Positions 25,201 through 37,200 of a stretch of DNA of 64,000 nt are shown here, piece after piece. Source of the DNA: Taeniopygia guttata (Eukaryota; Chordata; Aves; Passeriformes; Estrildidae). The position numbers were made by a program, and so were the translations under genes. The DNA lies in the NCBI RefSeq assembly GCF_048771995.1, contig NC_133030.1, positions 52,846,501 to 52,910,500 on the forward strand, written 5' to 3'. Numbering within the stretch: the first letter of the stretch is position 1; each line of letters starts with the position of its first letter. Below the pieces are notes generated by a model. It was not told the origin of the DNA. It saw nothing but the letters and a program-made list of their open reading frames with translations, and searched no databases.

Positions 25201-28200
25201 TATTAAACTCACAATGTTGCAGAAGTTCAGGTTTCCATGGGTAAAACTTCCTCACTGAAATTTTGAAATGCAATTACCCATTGTTCGTTCCTTTTATTCT
25301 TTTTCCTGTATTATTTTTGCTACATACCCCCATCCTCCCAGCCACAACCTGTGCAAATTAAAATTACATTAAAATTCTCTAGGATTAACTCAAGTTTAAA
25401 AAAATAAAAAATAAAAAAATAAGAAGAGAGTGATGGAGGAGATTTTTATTTTGTGAAAGATGAATTTTCTTCCCTTTTCCTCTGTTCTGCTCAGACGCAT
25501 GCACATATGTCATTCAAATACAGATTGAGCTGGACACTATTTGATAAATATCATTTTCATTCCAAGGTTTTGATTTGGTTTTGTTCTTGAATATAGACTA
25601 AGCTGTACAGCATTTGCACGCACAACTGAGGGATGTTTGCAGTGACTGCAGATAACTCCAGTGAGTGCTCCCAAGGATAGTCAGAACAAATATTTACAAT
25701 GTCAGTTAATATACTTGGTGTGAAATCAGCAGGAGATGGTGAGAGAATGCATTTAAATTTTGTTACATTTTATTTTTCATGCATTTTAAATAGATTTTTC
25801 TGCCTCTTCTAGCTCTGTTGGTGTTGATGATGGTTAAGCTGAAAAGGGTGGTGGTCCTAGCATAGAACAGCTCTTAGTTTGGAGGAGAAAGAGATCATAC
25901 ACATAGGTTGTCAACAAGGAATATATAATGTCCTTAGAAGCTACCAGTGGTGTTTTTGATCCCTTACACATTTAATTGTTTTGTTGCTGTCAATGTCTTA
26001 AATGCAGGAGTTTCATTACTGAAACTTGGGCTTCTTTCAAGAGATGATTCCTTAATTCTTACACTATGGCCAAACCCTCTAGTAATATTATTTTTTTTCT
26101 CCTAGAAACTTTGGAGTTAAGAATTATAATAATAAAGCTTTGTTGAAACTTTGCCCACTTCTAAATACTGCAAGTCTTTGGCATTCTGCAGTAGCTGGGG
26201 GATTTGGTTTATCTCAGAGCAGTCCTGGTCATGTGTTACATGTCAGCAGGACTTCTCACTCTCTCTGTCCCCAGCTTGTAATTAAAGGGGCAGGATTGGG
26301 CCACAAGCCTCAGCTGATGCCTCTTCTGCCCTTGCACAGAATATTCTGTTTAGGCTGTAGGAATATGTTTAACTCTTGTAGATTTTTAAGTGATAATAGA
26401 GCTGTATAAGAGTAAACTAAATTAACCAAATGCGTAAAGTTAAAATCCATAGGTTGTATGTTGCTGTGAGTGTATATTTTTCATAACCATGCAGAAACAA
26501 GAGAAGCCAAAGTTTGTCCTGTGTGTGACCTTTTCTGAAAATGGTGATACTATTACAGGAGACTCAAGTGGAAACATTTTGGTTTGGGGAAAAGGTAAGA
26601 TAAAATTTCACTATTGACCTCCATCTTAGTATTAGACTGTGAGTGTTGACTTGAGTGTAAAGCTTCATTTCAAGAAGAATAAATTTTATCTTGAGCTCTT
26701 TCCCAAAACCAATCCAGCATATTGTGCCTGGATTCTTTTCTACAAGAAGTTGAGAATATCTGTACCTAACTGCTAAAGCACAAAATTCCATTGAATGTGT
26801 TCCCTGTGGTCAAATACTGAATCACAGAGCCGTGCCAGCATGTGGGGCTTTTACTGATGTAAGAGATGCCAAGAAAAGTTCTTTCTTTAATCACTGTACA
26901 GCAAAAAAATTGTTTATGTAATTAATGATCTCCAGTCTCCTATCCCGTATCTCTCTACTCTTTACAGAAATTATGGCTATTGACACACACTTTTAAAAAG
27001 ACAAAAAATAGCAGTATTTGTTTTCCTAGAAAGTAAAGCTAAAATGTTTTCAGATCTAATTGAATTCCTCAGCTTTATTCCAGAAGAACAGATGGATAGG
27101 AAGAACTTCTTTAAAAGCATTTTCTACTAATAAGAAACCTTTTTTTAGGCAGCAGAAGGCAATGCCAGAGGGCAAACAGCAGCAATATCCTAAACGTGTA
27201 CTTAGTGCCTGAGATGCCATGCATAGGAATAAGGAGAATCCCTTAAAGGAGGCCTTGTTAGTAAAGGAAGAAGGGATATGGATGACAGCTTTTTCCCTAT
27301 TTACTCAGTGCTTTCTCCCGAGATACTAGTCAAAGGGATAAGACCCTGAAAACAATACAATGAATTAGTTATACAGTTGAGCCTTACTGAGTTGTTTCTG
27401 TAGATTTCTTTTTCAGCCAAGGACTGTCAACTAATAATCTCCTTGGCCAGTACACTGCTGGGGACAGGGGTGGCTATGGTGTTTGTAACTTGGCTTCTCA
27501 TTTATTTCCCTTTCCTTTTTCCTACGGTAATTTATAGCAAGGCACTTCAACACTTTTCCTTCTAAACTGACTTTAGAAATTGCACTGTCCCATGTCCCTG
27601 TTCTTTTATTGTTATTTTTGACTGCCAGCAGACAAGGGAGACAGGGACAGTGCACTGCTCAGGGGCCAGTTTGCCATCATGCTGGTAGACCAGTTTCTGC
27701 CTTGACTGCAAGCAGCCTCTTCTGCCCTTTCTCCCAGAAATAAAAGGGAATTCTCTGTGTGCTCAAGATCTCAACTTCTGCCAACTTCTACTTTAGGGTT
27801 GGACAAAAAATGTTTTTCTTGTTTTTCTGTCTCAGTACAGTGTACTTGCTCTGCCTTCACTACCTTAGACTCAGAGCTCTATGTGCAAGAGAGGGCTGCT
27901 TCCACCAGGTCAGAGTACCCTTAGCAAGGACTTCTCTTAACAGAAATCAGTTGTGCCTGATACATTATGTCCATAGACGTGGATGAAGGAAAAGGCAATT
28001 GGTTTTTCCTAACTTCCATCAGCCCCTCACTTGTGCTAAACATCAAGTTAGCCAAGCTTTGATGCACGGTGCACATTTCAGTAATAGAATCACTAATAAT
28101 CATTTATTTGTACTTCATAATAGTAATGATTCACCAAATTAGAGATATTTAATCTAATGTAGTTGGTTTTGACAGTGCTGAGTCTAAGAAGCTACTTGAA

Positions 28201-31200
28201 CAAGCCAAGTTCATGAGTAAAGAAGTACAGGCTCTTCTGGAGGATGATCATCACATTCTGCCAGATATACAAGGACCTCTAGCTTAGTCAGATTTTGGTA
28301 CAAGTTCAGGATCTGGAGGCTGTAGAATATCTTATAACTGGAGGATAAAAGTGACTGAGTTATGGGTTTTTGCTGATAAGGCGTGTAGTGCTACTGCAGG
28401 TCAAATGTGATGTCAAATTATTTTGCTTAGACCCCCTTGAAAGATTTAAGTGAACCTACTTTATTTTGTTCTTGGCCTACCTAGACTGAGTATGTGTAGT
28501 TTCATTTTTGAGGTGGGGAGAATGTAAAATCATAAAATGTACTAATTCAGCCTCTTCTGTGGGTCTGTGTGTTTTGGTCCAGCACCTCATGTCCACTGTT
28601 ATCATCCTTGAGAGCCAGTAGAGGAATGGAGGAAAAAAAATGGGGGGAAAGGAGCTCTTAAGCTGAGTATTTTAGTAATAATGCCTTTTTTTCTTCTATT
28701 CAGGTACCAACAGAATAAGCCACGCAATTCAAGGAGCACACGAGGGTGGAATATTTGCACTGTGTATGCTGCGAGATGGCACGTTGGTATCAGGAGGTGG
28801 AAAAGACCGAAAGCTGATATCTTGGAATGGAAACTACCAAAAAATTCACAAAACTGAGGTGATATTGCCTATCTTGAAATTACTGTGCTACTTAAAATAA
28901 AATTCTATTGTCCTCTGAGAAGCTTTTTTGAGATTTTTTTTTTTTCTTATGGATATGTATTCTATGAGAAAGCAAATTAGTGGTAAAATACAGTATTTTC
29001 TTATGCTGAGTTGGAAGAGACCCATCAAGATGATCGAGTCCAACTCCTGGCCCTGCACAGGACTCCTGAGTTTTCAGTCCTCAGGTCATTCCTGTTATTG
29101 CCTATTCATTAACATAATATATCCTTTCTAAGAACTGTGGTAACTGGAAGAAGATCTTGTGTATCTTTCCATATTATTTCTTCCTTTCTTTGCATTTATT
29201 AATGTGAGGTAATGTTTAAGTTCAGAGTATTACAGTATTGAAATGGTCTTACACATTCCTCTTTCCCAAAATGATGTCAGGATTTTTTTTAGGGATTAAA
29301 TACTTAAAGTTTTAAAATTATTTCTTGATTGATGTTGTTGTTTTTAAAATGTAATTTAAACAAAATTTGAAAATGCTATGTAGGAACTTAGAAGATTAAA
29401 GCAGAATTTGTTTGGACAGAACTACTTTGACTGTTAGCATGCTGAATGTAAGAGAAGAATCAGTAGAAAAGTCTGAGGAAGGGCTTCAACTCTATTATAT
29501 AATATTAAATGATAATTAAATAGTCATACTATGTCAAAATAATGATACTATTTAATATTGCAAATATATATGTAACTGACATGCCTCTTTTTGTAATTCA
29601 GTTTTTAACACAGTACAAGGGACATGTTTGTTGTGCTGTTTCTAACTGTGGTGTCCTTCTTTTTCTCTTATTTGTTCATATTCTGGTATTCCTTGTTATT
29701 TCACATCTTTATTTTAGAGATTAGCACTGGCTCTTTCAGAGCCTAGGCTGCAATTCATTCCAAGAAAATGCTTTGAGTAGAAATGCTTAGTCTGATATCA
29801 CAGCTGCAATTAGATACTATTGAATTAACACAGCATGAAGGAATCTTTTGTGTTTCTTGAAATATTTGGTTTTTCTGAGTATACTGTAGATAAGAATGTC
29901 TTGTCTTGCAGTGTTATAGAAGTTATTGAGCTGATGCAAGTTGTTATAAAGTTTCTCAAGATTGGCACATGTATTAATTTATTTCATTTCTTTGCTGTGC
30001 AATATTTATTAAAACACATTTACTACTTTAAAAGTGGCAATACCTGATAAATTGTCTGACTTATCTATCCTTTTGTCTGTTATGACCACAGATTCCAGAG
30101 CAGTTTGGTCCAATAAGAACAGTTGCAGAGGGAAAAGGGGACGTTGTATTAATAGGAACCACCAGAAACTTCGTCCTACAGGGCACGCTGTCAGGAGACT
30201 TTTTCCCAATTACCCAGGTAAGCTGGGTTTCCTTACAAGAACACTTCTAAGTGTGTAAGAGCAGTAAATATCCTGTTTAAAGTTAATTTTCATAAATATG
30301 CATCTGATTTATTATTACAGTACTTTCAGCAAAAATAATAATTATAATTATGTATCTATCTAGATGTAACATATTTTTTGAATATTTTATTATATAGTTT
30401 GGCCATTTTAACACTGTTTAAACATGTTTAGTTTGATTATCTGAACCTTCTTGTCTAAAAACATCTCTGCTTGTGTAGGGCCACACCGATGAGCTTTGGG
30501 GACTTGCAGTCCATTCCTCTAAGCCTCAGTTCTTCACATGTGGACATGACAAACATATTACACTCTGGGATGCAACCACTCACCATCCCATCTGGAACAA
30601 GATTATAGAGGTAAAAATTTATTAAATACAGTTACAGAAATTCTCCTGTTACAGAAATTCTCTAGTCATTTTGGTTTTTCTTATGATTATTGTTTAAAAA
30701 TTCCTTAAAGTATTAACTTGTGGGGAAAATATCATTTCATGTTAACCTATTTTTGTCATAGAGATTAATATAAAAGCTTTTTAATGGAGCTGTTCTGAGT
30801 ACAAGTTACATTAAATGCACTGTTTGAACCTCTGGTTTATTCAATGAAATATCTTTGCATTTGCTATGAAATTGTATTTTTAAAACATTAGGAAATTTTC
30901 CTCTCTGGCATGCTGTAGTGTTTCAGAAGCTGTGCATGGAAATCCTGGATCTTTACAATTCTCTGAAATTTTCTTTAGAGTTAGTAATTCTTTTAGATTG
31001 GTCACTTGTTTATAATTAATGAGAAAATCCTTTCCACCTAGCCTCTAGGGCTAGTAATTTTCAATTACTAAAAATGTCAGCAGGTTTACTGAAAGAGCTA
31101 CAATGTGATACTGTTTTAAAATACAGAAAAATAAGGACACAAACATTTCCATGAGATAGATCACTGGGCTGAGTTTTTTGCTTACATTTTAAAATTATTT

Positions 31201-34200
31201 TTCAATGGTATGAGGGGGTAAAAAAAGCTATATTGGTATTTTCTTCTATAACTTGAAAAGTTCTGGACCTCATTCTTTGTAACTGGACAAGTATTAGAAA
31301 GAAAATGCTTACCTTGTTTTTAGGCATGTGTTTAAATTGCAAGAAAAACACTAGAGTTTTACAAGGTAAAATGTTTTAAAATAGCACATCCAAATAAGAA
31401 ACCCTAAATCTCCCACTGAACTGCAGCTTAGCAGGTGCTGGAAAAAGGTGTTGGTGTGTGTAGGAGTTAGGCTTTAGCCCTTCTTCAAAGTGCCACGTAC
31501 CTTTGTTGAGTAAGGGACTTGCTTGTCCTTCAGACTCAAGGTAAACTGCAGCTTTATTATAATAGCTTCAGTAAACTGAAGCTTAATTCTGAGGTCAGCT
31601 CTAGTTTAAGAAGTTATTTTTACCTCTTATTTCTTTGTGATTTGTTGAGAAGCTGCCATTGCCAATGTTATTGTTATGAAATTACTTGCCAAATTATTTT
31701 TAGAGTAAAGAAAAGACAAGAGTGGCCTTGTATAGAGGGAAAAATAAGTTAATTAGATAGAATTTAAATTAGTGAAAAATGCTTTTTTATGCTTCAAGTT
31801 TATACTGAAAGAGAAAAAACTACCCCTTAAAATCAACAAGATAGTTTTACTGTGTTTCAGAGTCAAATAATTGAATTGTATATTTGTTATAACTTGATAA
31901 CATGACTGGTAAAAAAGCATGCTTCTTTCCAAAACATTGCAGGATCCAGCACAGTCTTCAGGTTTTCATCCTTCAGCATCTGTTGTTGCAGTAGGGACAC
32001 TAACTGGAAGGTAAGAGGTGCAGAGCTACACCTTGGGCACAAAAAACCATCTCACATCCAAGCTCATGTTCGGACTTTGCAGATGTATGCAATGGCACAT
32101 CTCCATTCCCTATGGATTTGTACTGAATGTCACAGTGAAATTTATTTGTATTGCCTTAGTGCCTAGAAACTCCAGGCTTGGGCCAGCAGCCTGTGCTTGC
32201 TGAGTGCTGCATGAACAAAGAGATGGTTTCTGCCCTGGGAGAGAGACAGAGTGGGATCAGTGGGAGGAGGACATTTAGCGAGGGCAGGAACTCTAGCTCA
32301 GCTGTGATACCAGGCACGTCACCCTACCAGTGACCTAAATGTTAAATCTTTGTGTCCACTGGGAAAAAGGAGAGGCTAAAGGAGGAGTCGGATGTAGTGG
32401 AGGGAGATTTCCTCCAAGGCCTTTAGGACTGCATGGAGGAAATCGCATAGAAAAATTCTGCGAGTTGGAAAATGCAGCAAGTGGTTCATGATCTCTAATG
32501 CAGTGACAACCAGAGGCTTTAAAAAATTTGGCAAATTTTCCACTGTGCTAGACATTGTGTAAAAATGCACATTAAGAGACTTGTTCTGCTTGCAGAGTGT
32601 GAGGGATGAACAGGGCAGAGGAAACTGAGGTGCAGGAGAGTATTTTAGGCAGCAGGCTGAGCCCTTGGTGACATCAGCGACAGCTGCTGGGTTTATCTGT
32701 GGTTGTCTCTCATTGGAGGGACTGCCTTTGCCTAACTTCTTCCTCTCCTTTAATGTCACTTGAGGGCAGGCTTGGCTGTTAGTACTGAAAACAGTTCCAG
32801 TTCACTGAGAACATACAGGAAGCTTGTAAATTATGAGCAAGCCTATTTCAGATTTTATATTGGCCCTAAAGAGAGGACTTATTTTGTTACTGAATGTACT
32901 TTATAAAACAGAAGAAGAAACTTTGAGAGGAATCTTCTCTTTGTCTTTAATCTGATGCAAGTATTGAAATGCAAATTTTATCTTTGTCCTTTCTACACGT
33001 GTCCACAAACTAATTTTTTGTTCATTAAAATTAGTCAATTAAATTACACTGCTGAAAAAATAATGAATTGATTCACTTTAAAATAAATTATTTCATCTCT
33101 TTCTCCTATCAGAAGAGAATGGTTCTGATGCTTGCTTGTGTTTGCTCTAGGATTTAATGCAGGCATCAATTTAAATATCAGCATAGCATAGAGGAAGGTC
33201 TTTAAAGGAGGACATCACAACAATGCTTACTTTATTCTTATTTATGGCATCCTAAAACACACTAAAATCTGAAGACTGATATTGGGGTCAATGCCTGAGC
33301 ATTTTTACAGTTAAAAAAGATGTGAAAGAAACAATCCTTGTGTTAAAGTAAAAATAAACCAAATTGAGTGTCAGTTGCTGTTTTTCTCTTGTTGGTATAA
33401 AACTTATGCTATTTTGACAGAAGAAAAGTTGGTCAAGATTACAGTAGATTTAAATTCCTTATGGAATGATTTATTGGCCTCTTTCTGTGCTTACAACAGG
33501 TGGTTTGTGTTTGACACAGAAACAAAAGACTTGGTCACTGTACACACAGATGGAAACGAACAGCTGTCTGTAATGCGTTACTCACCAGGTTTGAGAGCAT
33601 TTATTTACTAGGGGGAAAAAAAGGCATTGAAATTTTTTATTAAACTAGGGGTTGGCTTGTTTTAAAATAAGTCCCTTCTTGCCACACTGAAATTGAAAAT
33701 AAGTGTGCCATGAAACATTGGCAGGACTTTATGGGTGGTGTCTTAAGCTCTGGTTTTGTTTTCCCTCCTTCCCCAACATGTTCAATATGGTTTCACTGCA
33801 AAGAAGGGGAAAAAAAAGACTTAACTTTGTTGGTTGTTGCAATCCGGTTAGCCCTAAATGGACTGTAGCTGCTTCCAAAGATATCATGTGTTGTTAATAC
33901 TTATATTTGTTATGTCAAATTGCTGTTTTGTAGTCTTGATAGATAAGTCACTATGCAACTGGAAAATTAAAATTTCATTTATTCATTTTTCAGTATCAAG
34001 GCCTTTAAGAACAGTTTCTCTTGTCTGTGACTTTTCAAACAAACTTTTCAAAATTTGCCTAAGTTCTTTCTTACAGGAATAATTGCAATTTCACTTTTGT
34101 GTTTATAGATGGAAACTTCTTGGCAATCGGTTCCCATGACAACTGTATTTATATATATGGTGTAAGTGAAAATGGAAGAAAGTACACTAGAATTGGCAAA

Positions 34201-37200
34201 TGTTCAGTAAGTAACCTTCTTTCTCCTGGTTCAGTATCAACAACCAAAGTGTATTTTGTAGCACTGTATTCATACTGTCACATTGTGACACACTGTTAGT
34301 GCAGTTAACACAATACTTTTTCTCTTTGTAGGGTCATTCCAGCTTCATTACTCATCTGGATTGGTCTGTTAATTCACAATATCTCGTGTCTAATTCAGGA
34401 GACTATGAAATCTTATACTGTGAGTAAGAATTATATTTAGTCCTTTTGTGCAAAGTTTGGGCAGTCTAACACAGATTTAAAATTTAAATGAGACCATATA
34501 ACTGCCAAGATCAACCATATGTTTTAATTCATCTGGTGTAATCCATACAATTTGAGAATTAAATATGATGTTATGTGGGGCTTTTTCTTTTGTAGGGATC
34601 CCCTCTGCTTGTAAACAAGTTGTGAGTGTTGAAACAACTAGGGATATAGAATGGGCCACTTATACCTGTACTTTAGGATTCCATGTTTTTGGTAAGTGTA
34701 TTTCCTCTTACAAGTTCTTACCATTCTTCTTATTAACAAACACTTGGAATGCCAACTTTTGCTTATGAAACATGACTATTCATAATTCAGGGGAAAATAC
34801 AGAACTTCTGTTATACCATTTTTATTACAATCTGTCTTCTTATTTCAATCCAGAAAGACGCTGATTTAATATTCTTGATAGCTTCAAGTATAAATATCAT
34901 ATTACAACAAAAGTGGGAGATAAGGAACAAAATCACACACTGCCCTTTCAGTCACAGTAGAGCAGCTTCTCACAATTTTTAATTTAAAGTAGCAGTTCTG
35001 TGAGATTGCCCTGTATTTAGGCAGTTATTGGGTCAAATCCCCTTACCAGAACTGGTTTCGTTTGCTCTGGTTACTGTGCAAGCACAAAACCGATGATAGT
35101 CTCCTTCATTAAGAACTTACCATGTATTGTGATACAGTCTGTAGCAATTAAATTGAGTGAAAGAAATTCAAAAAGAAAAACATAACAAAATCCAATTGTT
35201 TGTTTCCACGGGACTTTTCTTTTGCCAGTTTTGAAGAATCTTCTTTCCCCAGTGTACTCTGAAACTTTGTACTCATTCTACAATGTGTGCAGGACTGGAC
35301 AGATAGTTACAAACACTGAGTACGAGAAGCTCCAAATTCTTGAGTCCTCAAGAGGAAATAGGAAGCCATGGTAGAAGTTTAAACTGGTTAGTGTCAACTT
35401 GAGACCATTAGTACTTTATTTCAACACCTCACAGAGAACAGGCAAAGTATTGAAAAACTAGAGAATGAATGCAATATCTGCAGGATCATATATATACCTT
35501 CAGAGCACATATGGAGATGCTAAAGTGCAAAGTGAGTGGCTAGATTAATAAACTGAAGAAGCAGATAGATTATGAGTTGGAAACCACTCCATTTTTGTTC
35601 AATTAGGGCCTCAGAGCAGCCAGTTAGAACATCTTTATATTCTTGCTGGGATGGCCTCACTGGACACAGAAGCAGCAATTACAGCATCCAGGATGTGGGG
35701 CTTCTAGTACATTGATTTTTCAGTAGCTATGGCTGACTGAAGTTTGGGATATTTTCTCTCTCTGGTAGAATCATATAAAAATCCCAAACTATGCACAGCA
35801 CTGGCAGCTCAACATAACCAGTGCAGGGGAAAAAAGGAACTCTGGTCCCTTGAACACCTGTCTTTGAGCATGGGAACAGATTAGTCAGTCTGGAAGTGTT
35901 TAAAGATGATTCAACTGAAAGTCAATACGATGTAAAGAATGTGCTTGAGGGAGGATGTTTTAGTAATACAAACACATAAATGTGAAGGAGCAAAGACTTT
36001 AAAACACTTACTAATCTATAAGCTCTTTCAAAAGCTATGTGCTGCTGAATGCATAAGTAAGGTGTCAGTTCATAGCACATGTCCAGTTTTGAAGAAAATA
36101 GTGTTAGAGATGAAGGACAGGAACAGAAGAAATCTAAGATACTGTATAAAACCTGACAACATTGCAAGCAAAGCAGAACTCAGACTAGATTGGTTCAAAA
36201 CCAACTAGAAACTGTAAATTGAATGTTACGTTTGAATATATTTATTAATAGCATGCATGATAAATCAGCATGTAAAATTTGTAGGTGTTGTAAAGCTGCA
36301 GGATTAGCAAGTTGTCTTGAGAAACAGAGGAGTGGTATGAAAAAAGGAAGGGATTCAATAGAGTCAAAGAGAAGACTACTAGAATGGCAGAACCCAGTTG
36401 TACAAATGCTGAACAGATGAGAGCAGACCTGCACAGAAAGATCAGATTACTTGTGCATACAAACTGAAAATGAGTCAACAGCATTATGCTGTTCTAGGAA
36501 AGGCAGATACATTAGTGAAATATGTAATGAAAAGGATGCCATGCAAAATGTGAAGCAATCATCTATTTATCAGTATCGGCTTCAGTCACAGCTGGAATGG
36601 CTGCTTCTGGTTTTTCACATTGGACCAACAGATAATGTGCTGACTAGCAAGAATAATTAATTATCCATCTAAATATTGTTCTGGGAGAAGAGATGTAACA
36701 GATGACTTCTACAAAAAATGAGGGAAAAATAGCATGTCATCATGCGAGAAAGGAAATGGTATCTTTTCCAGGTCTGCAGAGAATGGGAAAAAATAAGGAC
36801 GACTGTTTCAGCAAGGGGGATAAAATTTTCATATTCATAAAAACTGAGTGAGGCACTGGGAAAAATTTTGAAAGAACCAAGAGATTCCAAGGAAAATCCT
36901 GCTACTATCCATTCCCCATTTCAAAATGGCAGTTAACCATTTCCTTCCGGGGTTATTTCCAGCTTGTCATAGTGACCTCTTGGGAAGACTCCTGCCTCTT
37001 TTCAGCTGGCATTTGATATTCATAGAGCCTCCTTCTTGTCAAAGCAGATATTTAAAAAAGCTTTTCTGTGTCTCTTTGTTCTGCATATTCATAATTCCAC
37101 GAGTAGCAATTATCGTGTTTCTTTGCAGCTTCCATTTCTTTGGGCCTCTTTTGCTATCCCTCATCCAGCAATGTGGTGTTTCCACACACATCAGGAAAGT

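Noticed and set aside
35922..36660. Cluster of short frames that could be a retrocopy or small gene in the 3.8 kb EML1 intron
   Set aside because: The frames are fragmentary on both strands, with no recognisable domain, poly(A) tail or parent gene. Decayed repeat DNA is more likely.
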